64,000 nt of DNA from Thermoplasmata archaeon (lineage in GTDB: Archaea > Thermoplasmatota > Thermoplasmata > RBG-16-68-12), in assembly GCA_036395115.1 (NCBI GenBank), contig DASWDU010000032.1:44368-108367 (forward strand), given 5' to 3'. A program made the translations under genes and the position numbers. The notes under the pieces were generated by a model. That model saw only the letters and a program-made list of their open reading frames with translations, had not been told where the DNA came from and did not search any database. Of this stretch, positions 48,774-57,989 are shown in pieces; position 1 is the stretch's first letter; every line of letters starts with the position of its first letter.

Positions 48774-50015
48774 ATGCAAGACAAGGGACCGTTCGACAGC
48801 CTCGGCCTCGATCCCACCCTGGTGCGGGCCGTCCACGCGCTCGGGTATGAGGCCCCGACGCCGATCCAGCGGGAGGCGATCCCACCGATCCTCGCCGGAC
48901 GCGACGTGATCGGCACGGCCCAGACCGGGTCGGGCAAGACGGCCGCCTTCCTCCTGCCGATCCTCCAGCGGTTCCTGCAGGAGCCGTCCCGCGGCACGCG
49001 CGCCCTCGTGCTCTCGCCGACCCGCGAGCTAGCGGCGCAGATCGAGACGGCGTTCCGCGGCCTTGCGAAGGGGACGCGGCTCCACGCCCACGCGGTGTAC
49101 GGCGGCGTCGGGATGGCGCCGCAGGAACACGCTCTCCGAGGCGGGGTCGACGTCGTCGTCGCGACCCCCGGACGGCTGCTCGACCACATGTCCCGCCGGA
49201 ACGTGGACTTCCGGGCGCTGCGGGTTCTCGTCCTCGACGAGGCCGACCGGATGCTCGACATGGGGTTCCTGCCCGACGTCCGGAGGATCGTCGACGCCCT
49301 GCCGAGGGATCGCCAGACCCTCCTCTTCTCCGCGACGATGCCCGAGGAGATCGTGCTGCTCTCCCGGACGATCATGCGCACCCCGGTCCGGATCGCCGTG
49401 TCGCCGCCCCAGCGGCCTCCGCCGACGATCCGGCATGAGGCGTTCCCGGTCCCCTCGCACCTCAAGACCGCCCTCCTGGTCCGGCTTCTCGGCCGGGAGG
49501 ACATGATGTCCGTGCTCGTGTTCGTGCGGACGAAGCGGCGCGCGGACCGCGTTGCCCGGCAAGTGGGCGTGGCGGGGTTCGACGTCGCCCGGATCCACGG
49601 CGACCGCAGCCAGAGCCAGCGCGAGACGGCGCTCGCGGGCTTCCGCTCCGGGCGGCATCAGATCCTCGTGGCGACGGACGTCGCGGCGCGGGGCATCGAC
49701 GTCGAAGGCATCTCGCACGTGATCAACTACGACGTGCCGGCGGTCCCGACGGACTACGTGCACCGGGTCGGGCGCACGGCGCGGATGGAGGCGGCCGGCG
49801 AGGCAATCACCCTCGTCGCACCGGAGGAGGAGCCGGACGTCCGCGCGATCGAGAAGACGCTCGGCCGGTCGATCCCCCGCGTCACCCTCCCGGACTTCGA
49901 CTACCGTGCGCCGCCGCCCCCGAGGGCCCGCGGGCGGGAAGGCGGACGGCCGCCCCGGGACGCGCGGCGTGACGGCGGGCGGGACCGATGGCGGCGCCGG
50001 CCTCCGCGTCGGTGA
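48774..50015 (+). CDS. DEAD-box RNA helicase
   Basis: A 413-residue DEAD-box protein with all core motifs: Q motif (YEAPTPIQREAIP), Walker A AQTGSGKT, PTRELAAQ, TPGR, LDEADRMLDMGF, FSATMP, then VFVRTKR, TDVAARGIDV and HRVGRTARM. The C-terminal 40 residues are an Arg/Gly/Pro-rich tail that binds RNA unspecifically in related helicases. The likely role is RNA unwinding or ribosome assembly, perhaps at low temperature. Confidence 0.95.
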   Translation: MQDKGPFDSLGLDPTLVRAVHALGYEAPTPIQREAIPPILAGRDVIGTAQTGSGKTAAFLLPILQRFLQEPSRGTRALVLSPTRELAAQIETAFRGLAKGTRLHAHAVYGGVGMAPQEHALRGGVDVVVATPGRLLDHMSRRNVDFRALRVLVLDEADRMLDMGFLPDVRRIVDALPRDRQTLLFSATMPEEIVLLSRTIMRTPVRIAVSPPQRPPPTIRHEAFPVPSHLKTALLVRLLGREDMMSVLVFVRTKRRADRVARQVGVAGFDVARIHGDRSQSQRETALAGFRSGRHQILVATDVAARGIDVEGISHVINYDVPAVPTDYVHRVGRTARMEAAGEAITLVAPEEEPDVRAIEKTLGRSIPRVTLPDFDYRAPPPPRARGREGGRPPRDARRDGGRDRWRRRPPRR

Positions 50016-50039
50016 CCACGCGGAACCTCACGTTCTGAG

Positions 50040-50663
50040 GTGCCAAGCATCCGCGACGAAAACCGAGACGAAAAGGAGACGGCGCGGACGGAGGCGTTCT
50101 CCGACGGCATCTTTGCGTTTGCCGTCACCTTGCTGGTGCTGGATCTCTACGATCCCACCCTGGGCAGGACGGTTTCGCTGGCCCAGGGCCTGGAGGACGA
50201 ATGGCCCTCGTTCTTCGCCCTCGGTACGAGCTTCATCACGGTCCTCATCATGTGGATGAACCACCACAACATGTTCACGTACATTCGGCGGATCGATCGG
50301 CGGCTCATGCTCCTCAACGGCTTGCTGCTGCTCTTCGTCGTCCTGACGCCCTTCACGACGTTGCTCGTCGCGAACCACATCTCGGCCGCCGACCAAAGCG
50401 TGGCCGCGGCGGTGTACGCCGGCAACTTCCTACTCGTGTCAATCGTGTGGAACGGCCTCTGGCGCTACGTTTCCTCGGGGCACCGACTGCTCGGGGACGA
50501 GGTGACGGAGGAGCAGGTGCGGACGATCACGAACCAGTACTTCGTCGCCCCCGTGTCCTACGGAGCGGCGCTCGTCCTCTCTCAGATCAGCGGCTTGGCG
50601 AGCGTCGTGCTCATCCTGATCGTCGCCGCGTTCTTCGCGATCACCGCGACCCTCGGAAAGTGA
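50040..50663 (+). CDS. TMEM175-family potassium channel-like protein
   Basis: A 207-residue membrane protein with the TMEM175 (DUF1211) signature RTEAFSDGIFAFAVTLLVLD at the first helix, then a WMNHHNMFTYIRRID loop and about six helices in all. The FSD triad lines the selectivity filter in characterised bacterial homologues, which are K+ channels. GTG 50040, 24 nt after the helicase stop. Confidence 0.85.
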   Translation: MPSIRDENRDEKETARTEAFSDGIFAFAVTLLVLDLYDPTLGRTVSLAQGLEDEWPSFFALGTSFITVLIMWMNHHNMFTYIRRIDRRLMLLNGLLLLFVVLTPFTTLLVANHISAADQSVAAAVYAGNFLLVSIVWNGLWRYVSSGHRLLGDEVTEEQVRTITNQYFVAPVSYGAALVLSQISGLASVVLILIVAAFFAITATLGK

Positions 50664-50685
50664 GGAGGCGTGAGGCGCCCGGTGA

Positions 50686-51516
50686 TCACGAAATACTTTC
50701 CCTTGCGCGCCTCTTCTTCGTTGCCGCGGAGACCATCTTCCGGACCGTCGTTTCGTCGATCTCTCCAATCGTCGCATCGAACCAGGCGACCGCCTCGCGA
50801 TGGTTCGCGGTGAGTTCCTCGGCATCTTTGACGAACGCCAACCGCTCCAGCCGGCGGACGACGTCCTTCGGCAACTCTCGGTAGACCTACCGTATGCGGA
50901 AGTCGTAATGCAGCGGCCCGTATCGCATTCGGAGCGCCTCGACGAGGGATTGCACGACGAGTGCGCGATAGAATTCGAGGGCCTCGAGCGAGTTGCCCCG
51001 ATGAATCTCCTTCGGGACGAACGGCCCGAAGAGCTCCATCCGCTCGATGAGGCGCTTGCGTCGATCGAGGATCGACCGGACGAACCCATCCGCATCCAGC
51101 GAGGGAATTCGTACGGCATCCTTCTGATTGAACAGGAACACCGCTTCGCCGTGGATCTCCCGCGCGAGGAACTTGTCCGGGGCCGACACGGTCATGATGG
51201 CCAAATCGACGAGCCGATATTCGTCCGTCTTCTCGAGGCGATAGAAGGCTTGATAGATCCCGGAGGCCGCGGGCCAGGGGACTTCCTGCTTCAGCCGGAT
51301 CGGCGAGAGAGCCGTCAGGGTCTTTTCGACGACCGCGAACGTCTCGCGGACCATCGCGTCGTCGACGACGATATATAGGTCGATGTCGGACCACGCATCC
51401 GTTCGATTGAACGCGGTCGACCCCGATTCCCAGAACGCGTGGACGTACGGCAACGGTCGAAGGTCGTCCACCATTCTCCGGATGATTGCCTCTCGCGACA
51501 GGGTCCGGCGGGCCAT
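50686..51516 (-). pseudogene. Nucleotidyltransferase interrupted by an in-frame TAG
   Basis: An aminoglycoside-nucleotidyltransferase-like gene. Residues 1-209 contain the Pol-beta motif ESGSTAFNRTDAWSDIDLYIV, a second acidic strand (YRLVDLAIMTV) and end HYDFRIR. A single TAG (50887-50889) follows, and the same frame continues VYRELPKDVVRRLERLAFVK for 66 codons, matching what should be the C-terminal helices. Changing TAG to TAC (Tyr) would restore one 275-residue protein. A TATA-like CTTTATGC lies about 29 nt upstream of ATG 51516. Without readthrough the product is truncated. Confidence 0.75.
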
Positions 51517-51591
51517 CGGCTCGACGGCAACGTTTGCGCAAGGCATAAAGCCGGACGGGGGGACGTGAATCGACACGACCGCATCGACGGC

Positions 51592-52914
51592 TCATTCGTC
51601 TGAGTCGCCGACCGAGATGGCGGATGTCTCGGCCACGTCGGCCTTCAAGGCGGCTCCGACTTCCGACGGCGCGACGGCGTGCGAGGCGCTCGTGACGCGC
51701 ACCGCCAGGAACGCGGACGCCAGCATGAGCACGGCGGCGACGAAGAACGGCATGCCGGGCAGAGTGACCGGGGCCGAGGGGCTGATGAAGTAGGCGAAGA
51801 TGAACGTGAAGAGCAGCGGCCCCAGGATGCCCGTGAGCCCCGCGATGCTCGCGTTGGCGCCTTGGAGCTGACCCTGCTCCGACGGACGCACCCGGCGCGT
51901 CATCAGGCTCTGGATGGCCGGCTGCGCGAATCCGATCGGCGCAAAGACGATGATTGCGAGGACGAACAGCGCCGGCGTCGTCGCGAGGCCCCAGACGACG
52001 AAGGACGCGGTCCCGGCGGCCAAGCCGGTGATCAACGCCTTCCGCTCGCCGAAGCGCTTGATGAACCGCTTCACGAGGCCCCCCTGGACCGTGATGTTCA
52101 GCGCGCCGACCACGGTCAGCGAGAGCCCGACCTCGACGGGCCCCCATCCGTATCGATAGCCGGCGTAGAGGACGAAGACGCTCGGGAGGACCTGGAACCC
52201 GAGGAACTGGACGAAATTCACCGCGGCGAGGCCGAACAGGTCTCGGTAGGAGCGGAGCAGCTTGAGCGAGCCGGCGGGGTTCGCGCGCCGCCAGGCGAAC
52301 GGCTGCCGGGTCTCCCGAGGAAGGGATTCTGGCAGGACGAAGAGCCCGTACGCCGCGCTCGTCAGCGAGAACGCGGCGGCGAACCAGAACGGGAGGCGGA
52401 CCCCGAGTCCGCCGATCAGGCCTCCGATGCCCGGTCCGAGGATGAAGCCGAGGCCCCACGCCGCGCCGACCATCCCGAACGCGGCCGCACGCCGCTCCGG
52501 CGGGGTCACGTCGGCGACGTACGCGCCGGCGGTCGCATAGCTCGAGGCCGTGATCCCAGACAGGATGCGACCCAACAGGAGCCACGAGAGGTTCGGGGCG
52601 AGGGCCATGACCATGTAGTCGACGCCCAGGCCGAAGCCCGAGAGGATCAGCACGGGGCGTCGGCCGTAGCGGTCCGAGAGCACGCCGATCAGCGGCGCGA
52701 ACAGGAACTGCATCAGGCTCCAGATCGTCACGAAGAGCCCGAAAATCTCCGCCCCGGCCGCGGTGTCTCCCGCGAAGCTCACGATCAAGCGAGGCAAGAC
52801 GGGGATCGTGATGCCGAACCCGAGAGTGTCGAGGATGATCGTTACGTAGATGAAGACCATCGCGGCCTTGCGCCCGCCGCGCGCCTGTGTGCCGGTTCCG
52901 GTGCCGCTCGCCAA
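51592..52914 (-). CDS. Major facilitator superfamily exporter (TetA-like)
   Basis: A 440-residue 12-helix MFS transporter. Motif A is GVLSDRYGRRPVL; ILDTLGFGITIPVLPRLI at the first helix and GPGIGGLIGG in the fifth helix are typical for the drug:H+ antiporter-1 group (TetA-like). The substrate is unknown. It is followed after 75 nt by the interrupted nucleotidyltransferase, an arrangement reminiscent of small resistance clusters. The C-terminal tail is short and acidic. Confidence 0.88.
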   Translation of the reverse strand: MASGTGTGTQARGGRKAAMVFIYVTIILDTLGFGITIPVLPRLIVSFAGDTAAGAEIFGLFVTIWSLMQFLFAPLIGVLSDRYGRRPVLILSGFGLGVDYMVMALAPNLSWLLLGRILSGITASSYATAGAYVADVTPPERRAAAFGMVGAAWGLGFILGPGIGGLIGGLGVRLPFWFAAAFSLTSAAYGLFVLPESLPRETRQPFAWRRANPAGSLKLLRSYRDLFGLAAVNFVQFLGFQVLPSVFVLYAGYRYGWGPVEVGLSLTVVGALNITVQGGLVKRFIKRFGERKALITGLAAGTASFVVWGLATTPALFVLAIIVFAPIGFAQPAIQSLMTRRVRPSEQGQLQGANASIAGLTGILGPLLFTFIFAYFISPSAPVTLPGMPFFVAAVLMLASAFLAVRVTSASHAVAPSEVGAALKADVAETSAISVGDSDE

Positions 52915-52973
52915 GGCGTGCCCGATAAAGGCCGCCGTTTATCAAGCTTGAGGGGAGAGAGGCGTGAATCGGA

Positions 52974-53357
52974 CTAGCGCTTCGATTTCTTGGCCGCTTT
53001 CTTCGGCAGCGAGGAGGCGTACGCGACGCCCCGGCCGACCCAGGTGCGCAGGCCGGCGTCGGTGCGCGTGCCCGCCGGCGACACGAGGAGCCATCCCGCC
53101 GGAGGGCCGCGGCTGCCGCTCAGATCAAAGGGCTTCGCGCCCGGCTCCCGGAGCAAGGCGCCCGTCTCCGACGGCTCGACGCGCACGATCAGGTCCTCGC
53201 CATGCACGCCGACGGCCATGTTGCCACCGAGGAGAAACGCGATGCCGCCGAACATCTCCTTCTCGGTCACGCCCGAGCGGCCTCCGAGCTCCTTCCGGAC
53301 CCGCTCGGCCTGGATCTCTGAGTACGTCATCGGACTCGCGAGGAGTTGCCGGGGCAT
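52974..53357 (-). CDS. TfoX N-terminal domain protein
   Basis: A 127-residue protein with a TfoX-N domain: IQAERVRKELGGRSGVTEKEMFGGIAFLLGGNMAVGVHGEDLIVRVEP, followed by WLLVSPAGTRTDAGLRTWVGRGVAYA and a Lys-rich tail. The domain is widespread outside competence and its role in archaea is unknown. The second ATG (53330) may be the true start. Confidence 0.85.
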   Translation of the reverse strand: MPRQLLASPMTYSEIQAERVRKELGGRSGVTEKEMFGGIAFLLGGNMAVGVHGEDLIVRVEPSETGALLREPGAKPFDLSGSRGPPAGWLLVSPAGTRTDAGLRTWVGRGVAYASSLPKKAAKKSKR

Positions 53358-53471
53358 GAAGCTTGACCCGAGGGAGCCGGGCTCCCCCTCATTTCTTGAA
53401 CATCGGCTCGAAGGGACGCGGTCCGGCCGAGATCGGACTTAGCGGGGACCGATCGCAATCGGGCCCGGGCT

Positions 53472-54269
53472 TCACCAGGAGATCTGCTTCCCGTCGCGGT
53501 AGAATCCGCCGGTCGCATCGCCTGCGTTGGTCGCGGTCAGTACGATCGATCGCGCGCCGGACGGCACGCTGCGCGTCGCGCCCCGTCCGCCCATGTCGGT
53601 GCGGACCCAACCGGGGCAGACGGCGTTGATGCGGATGCCACGCGGCGCGAGTTCGCGCGCAAGGGTCCGAGTCAGCGCGTTCATGGAGATCTTCGACACC
53701 GAGTACGCGCTCGGCCAACCGGCCTTGCGGGGATCGCCTCTCTCCAGATCTCGAAGGTACAATGCGACAAGCGCCTCGAGCGCGGGACGCGTCAGCGCCG
53801 GATCCGAGAACTTCGAGCGGAGATCGCGCCCGAGGTACGAGAGTTCGCCCATGCCGCTCGAGACCATCACGACGCGGCCGCCGCGGGGGACGAACGGAAC
53901 GAGGGCGTCCGTGACATCGCGGGATCCGAAGTAGTTCACCGCGATCGTGTGAGCCGACGCCGCCCGATCGGCCCCCCACGAGCCGATGCCTGCGTTGTTC
54001 ACGAGGACGTCCAACCGGGGAGCGAGGCGGGGCAGGTCTCCCGCCAACGCGGAGATGCTCTCGCGGTCCGTGATGTCCAGCTGATGGTGCACGATGTCCC
54101 GGCCGTCGGGGTCGAGCTTCTTCGTTGCCGCCATTCCGGCGGCCTCCGTACGGCTCGTGAGGATGACGCGGAATCCTTGGTGGTTCAGTTGATTCGAAGT
54201 CTCGAGGCCGAGACCGCGGTTCGCGCCGGTTACCAAGGCGATCGGACGATCCGAGGTGTCGGGAGTCAT
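53472..54269 (-). CDS. Short-chain dehydrogenase/reductase
   Basis: A 265-residue classical SDR: cofactor loop TGANRGLGLE, NNAG, catalytic serine in VMVSSGMGEL, YSVSK tyrosine-lysine pair and PGWVRTDMGG. It resembles the carbonyl-reductase-like branch (SDR with an insert before the catalytic serine). The substrate is unknown. ATG 54269 starts 10 residues before the Rossmann strand. Confidence 0.88.
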   Translation of the reverse strand: MTPDTSDRPIALVTGANRGLGLETSNQLNHQGFRVILTSRTEAAGMAATKKLDPDGRDIVHHQLDITDRESISALAGDLPRLAPRLDVLVNNAGIGSWGADRAASAHTIAVNYFGSRDVTDALVPFVPRGGRVVMVSSGMGELSYLGRDLRSKFSDPALTRPALEALVALYLRDLERGDPRKAGWPSAYSVSKISMNALTRTLARELAPRGIRINAVCPGWVRTDMGGRGATRSVPSGARSIVLTATNAGDATGGFYRDGKQISW

Positions 54270-54439
54270 GCCCGGTTGCACAGTCGGCGGTCGAACTTGT
54301 CTCTTTGCGGTGGACGATGCGCGCAGAAGCGACCCATCGCCCGGTCCGGTCGGCCTCATCCGCGATAACGGCCCCAAAGCCCTTAAACCACCGCGATCGA
54401 AGTCGGCGTCCCGCGGTCCTCGGACTGCGGGGTGTTCGC

Positions 54440-55389
54440 GTGGCCCTCTCGAGCGCTCGGGCGTGTGTCTTGGGCTGCCTGGCCGTACTCGCCGCAGCCG
54501 GTCTCATGGCCGTCTCCCCGAGCCTGCGTCCCGTCGCCGCGTCCGTGGTCTCCGGCCCGATGGATGCGGCGCCATCCAACTCGCAGGCCGCGACCCTGGT
54601 ACCGGCCGCCGCGGGCACGACGCCCCCCCTCGCGAACGCGGGCCCGGACTTCACCGTCTGGGAGGACCGGACCGCCACGTTCAATGGAACCGGTTCCACG
54701 GACGACGTCGGGATTGTGAACTACACCTGGACCTTCGAGGAGGGCTCGCCGCAGAGCCTCTACGGTGCGACGCCGACATATGTGTTCGCGACGCCGGTAC
54801 ATACGTCGTGACGCTCACGGTGTGGGACGGCGACGGCAACGCAGCGACGGACTCGGTCACGCTGACGGTCCGCGATGTGACGCCTCCGACCTTGACGATC
54901 TTATCTCCCCCCGAAGGGCTCGTCGTCAACGGTTCGCTGGTCATCACCGCGAATGCGACGGACAACGTCGGCGTGACTCGCGTCAAGCTGTTTGTGGATA
55001 GCGTGTCGATCCAAGACGACTTCGCGCCGCCGTACGAGTTCGTCCTGCCGGCCGGGAGGTTGTCCCCGGGGAACCACACGATCCAGGTCTGCGCCAACGA
55101 TGCCGCGCTGAACGGGGCGTGCCAGATCCACCATGTGACCGCCGTCGGAAGCGGGGGAGGCGGCCTCCTCCCCGATGCCGTCCTCTTCGGCGGACTGATG
55201 TTGATCTTGCTCGCCGCGATTGGGGCGGTGGCCCTGATCATCCTGCGGCGAAGGCGCCCGCGAATGCCCGTGTCCATGCCGACACCGACTCCCGTTTCGG
55301 AGGAATCGCACACCGCGACCGCGCCTACGGAAGGGCCGCCCTTGGAGCGTCCGGCGTCGGACCCCGCCTTCGACGAGCCGCTTCAGTGA
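54440..55389 (+). pseudogene. PKD-domain surface protein with a single-base frameshift
   Basis: Two frames join into one protein. The first carries a signal peptide (ACVLGCLAVLAAAGLMAVS) and the start of a PKD domain (GPDFTVWEDRTATFNGTGST, then YVFATP). Near 54795-54797 the frame must change: the second frame continues GTYVVTLTVWDGDGNAATDS, then an Ig-like module (PPTLTILSPPEGLVVNGSLV) and a C-terminal transmembrane helix plus RRRRPRMPV tail. One missing G in GCCGG explains it. Without the shift only about 120 residues would be made. Confidence 0.75.
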
Positions 55390-55439
55390 GACGCCCGCAC
55401 CAACCGCTCAGCTATATGGCCGCAAGGCTACTCCAGGCC

Positions 55440-55871
55440 ATGGCGGCACGAACGCGTCGAGCCCGTGTCACGGGAATCGGAGGCATCTTCTTCACGGCGA
55501 AAGATCCGGCCGGGATGGTCGAATGGTACCGAGAACACCTCGGGATCCACATCGAAGACTCCGTCGCCCTCTTCACGTGGCGGGGCGGTAAGGACGGCAG
55601 AGCCCAGGGCCACACGGTCTGGTCGATCTTTCCCGCGGACACAAAGTACTTCGGCGAGGATGGCGCGTCCTTCATGATCAACTACCGCGTGAAGGACTTG
55701 GACGAGGTTCTCGCGTCCCTCCAGGCCGAGGGCGTCGAAGTGGCTCGGAACGTTGAGGACTCCGAGTACGGCCGCTTCAGGTGGATCACGGATTCGGAAG
55801 GGAATCGGATCGAGCTCTGGGAGCCGCCGAAGACGTATCGCGCACCAGAGAAGTCCATGGCGATGGAGTAG
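55440..55871 (+). CDS. Glyoxalase/VOC-family protein
   Basis: A 143-residue VOC protein: GIGGIFFTAKDPAGMVEWYREHLG, INYRVKDLDEVLASLQAEGVEV and WITDSEGNRIELWEPPK. The TATA-like CTATATGG at 55412 lies about 25 nt upstream of ATG 55440, so the ATG at 55416, which is inside that box, was rejected. The substrate is unknown. Confidence 0.85.
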   Translation: MAARTRRARVTGIGGIFFTAKDPAGMVEWYREHLGIHIEDSVALFTWRGGKDGRAQGHTVWSIFPADTKYFGEDGASFMINYRVKDLDEVLASLQAEGVEVARNVEDSEYGRFRWITDSEGNRIELWEPPKTYRAPEKSMAME

Positions 55872-55879
55872 GCTCGACG

Positions 55880-56608
55880 TCATTCGTATCCGCGGAACGC
55901 TTCGACCTCGACATCCGCCTCTTGGACCCCGAGGCTCGCGAGCAACCGGAGGGTGCCCACGACCATGCTGGGCGTGCCGCTCACGTAGTAGATCGGGTCC
56001 GCAAGCCCGCGGGTCGCCTCCCGGAGGAGTTCCCGACCAATCCGTCCGGACGAGCCTCGCCACCCGTCCCCGACCGTGCGGGTGAGGGTATGCAGCACCC
56101 GGAACCGAGGGTTCTGCCGTTCGAGCGCGTCGAGTTCCGATCGATACACGATCTCCTCCTGGCTCCGATTGCTGTAGACGAGCCGGACATCGACGGGCAA
56201 CGCTTTGTCGGCTGCGTATTCGGCCATGCCCTTGAGCGGCGTGACGCCGATCCCTCCCGCGAGGAGGACCGCCGGCCGCTTCTCGTGCAGGACGAAGTCG
56301 CCGATCGGGCCGAACACGCGGACCTCGTCGCCGGGCTGAAGGGCGGCGAAGGCGCGCTTGTACGGTGAGTCGGAGAGGCGGACCGCATATTCGAGGTGCG
56401 GGCGGGTGGGACTCGTCGCGAGCGACATGGGGCGCGCGTCCATGCCCCCCTCGGTCCTCAGCTGGAGGAACGTGAACTGGGTGGCGCGGAACTCGAAGGC
56501 CTCCGGTTTCTCCACTTGGATCGCGTGGGTCGTCGGCGTCAGCGGGCGCGAGTACACGACCTGGATCCTGAATCCCCTCGGGGGCCCGGCCAACGCTCGA
56601 TCTCCCAT
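55880..56608 (-). CDS. Ferredoxin/flavodoxin reductase-like FAD/NAD(P) oxidoreductase
   Basis: A 242-residue flavin reductase. The FAD domain carries RPMSLATSPTRPHLEYAVRLSD (RxxSxxS FAD motif) and the NAD domain VLLAGGIGVTPLKGMAEY, YSNRSQEEIVYRSEL and IYYVSGTPSMVVGTLRLL. It lacks any iron-sulphur domain, so it is a stand-alone electron-transfer module; the partner is unknown. Confidence 0.87.
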   Translation of the reverse strand: MGDRALAGPPRGFRIQVVYSRPLTPTTHAIQVEKPEAFEFRATQFTFLQLRTEGGMDARPMSLATSPTRPHLEYAVRLSDSPYKRAFAALQPGDEVRVFGPIGDFVLHEKRPAVLLAGGIGVTPLKGMAEYAADKALPVDVRLVYSNRSQEEIVYRSELDALERQNPRFRVLHTLTRTVGDGWRGSSGRIGRELLREATRGLADPIYYVSGTPSMVVGTLRLLASLGVQEADVEVEAFRGYE

Positions 56609-56997
56609 TTGGCTGGAGACTCAGAACACGACCGCCGTATTTCGTGACTCGGGCCGGAAGGAGGCGTCACGCGGATGGCGGCGACCCTCCCGGGAATTCG
56701 AGAGCGACGACCTGCACGCATTGCGCCTTGTCTGAAGCCTTCGGACCGGCCCGTTCGAATGGCGCGCGAACGTCGGGATTGCAGGGGGCCGTCGCACGCA
56801 CACGGCGCACGGTGTGACGGTGGTGAACGTAGCGCAGCGTGGGCGGTACGGGTCGGGTCACCCACCGTCTCGAGCCGACGAGACCGCGGCATTTTTCGTT
56901 TGTGTCCTCATGGCCCGAAAGATTGAAACGGTCGCGCGAAGGCTCGCGCCTCCGGTTGCGCGACCGCGTCGGCGAACTCAATCCGCGACCCGCGGTC
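56609..56997. other. 389-nt spacer without a recognisable gene
   Basis: Frames on both strands here give only Arg/Pro/Ser-rich, low-quality translations. No tRNA, palindrome or clear TATA box stands out apart from a short T-rich stretch near 56892-56903. Confidence 0.5.
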
Positions 56998-57465
56998 CTA
57001 CTGGACGGGAGCCGACGGATAGCCCGGCTCGACCTGCATCCGCGACTGCCGCCACGTGTGGAGCCACTGGAGCGCCGCCGTGCCGACGATCGTGCTCGCG
57101 ATCCACGCTCCGATGCCCAGCGCCGCCGTCAGGATCGACGGGTTGGCGTACCTGTAGAGGAGCAGGTATGTCCCCGCGCCGACAAAGACGAGGGTGAGCA
57201 GGAGCGCGAACGCCCGGGACATGCCGGCCGCAATCGCGGTGATCGCGAAGCCTGCGAGGAGCAGGATCGCCGCGGACCCGAGGTCGTGGGCCGCCTGCCA
57301 CTCCATCACGGCGAGGACGGACGTCACGAGGAAGCCGCCCGCCAGCAGCACGACGGAGAGCGCTTTCCCGAAGAGCCGCGCGACGAACGCCCCGACGAGC
57401 AACCCGAGCCCGACCGGGGCCGCGTTGGCCAAGATCCAGGATTGGATCGTTGCGATGTCGATCAT
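56998..57465 (-). CDS. Uncharacterised multi-helix membrane protein
   Basis: A 155-residue protein with five hydrophobic helices (for example PVGLGLLVGAFVARLFG, ALSVVLLAGGFLVTSVLAVM, SAAILLLAGFAITAIAAGMS, FALLLTLVFVGAGTYLLLY, ILTAALGIGAWIASTIVG). It has no charged transport motif. A CCTATTTGA box lies about 38 nt upstream of the ATG. It marks the end of the GC-rich core before the accessory region. Confidence 0.72.
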   Translation of the reverse strand: MIDIATIQSWILANAAPVGLGLLVGAFVARLFGKALSVVLLAGGFLVTSVLAVMEWQAAHDLGSAAILLLAGFAITAIAAGMSRAFALLLTLVFVGAGTYLLLYRYANPSILTAALGIGAWIASTIVGTAALQWLHTWRQSRMQVEPGYPSAPVQ

Positions 57466-57499
57466 AGGCCACCTTCGGCGCGAAGCACGCGGCTCGAGG

Positions 57500-57803
57500 T
57501 CAAATAGGTGTCGCGGGGCGGGCCTCCTGCCTATTCAAGCTTTTGGCACGTCCTTCGGAAGGACTCCCGAAGGCTCGCACCCGGGTTTCGACCTTGGCCG
57601 CGCGGATCGAACGATCCGCCGCCTTTGACACGGCGACGAGCGAGCGCCGCTTCTCCGGCCTCTCGGAGGCACCGGATCGGATCAATCATGTCTGCCGTCA
57701 TGTCGAGAGAGCTACCCGAGGAGACGTTTCGGAGTTGGATCGCCGAACGGAGCAGGGTCCGTTCCCGGTACTCCTCTCGCAGGCCCCGGACCAATGGACG
57801 CAC
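57500..57803 (-). pseudogene. Truncated duplicate of the AbiEii-like module
   Basis: Two overlapping frames resemble the pair at 59440-60142. The first reads REEYRERTLLRSAIQLR and DMIDPIRCLREAGEAALARR, matching the small gene; the second reads EKRRSLVAVSKAADRSIRAA, matching the first 20 residues of the nucleotidyltransferase, and then runs into unrelated sequence. About 160 nucleotidyltransferase codons, including the catalytic motif, are missing. This is a decayed, partly deleted copy. Confidence 0.65.
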
Positions 57804-57989
57804 GGTCCTAAGGAGGCCTTGTCAGTGCTTAGGCATTCCCGGAGGATGAACGAAGCGTAGGGTCCATCCGGCCGAACCGCGCAGAGGATTGTGTCAATTC
57901 TAACGCCATTGTCGCGTGTCGGTCTGCACGCGTCGTCATCGCGTTGCGGGATTCCCGCCAGCTGACGTCGTTGCGGTCCTTGCCTTGTC

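Noticed and set aside
48750..50015. ATG 48750 as the helicase start
   Set aside because: The codon overlaps the TATA-like CTTATATG; ATG 48774 fits archaeal promoter spacing and the family N-terminus.
50887..50889. TAG as pyrrolysine codon
   Set aside because: Many genes in the window, for example the acyl-CoA dehydrogenase, SCP2 and livF genes, end in TAG. No pyl gene is present here. Nonsense mutation or sequence error is simpler.
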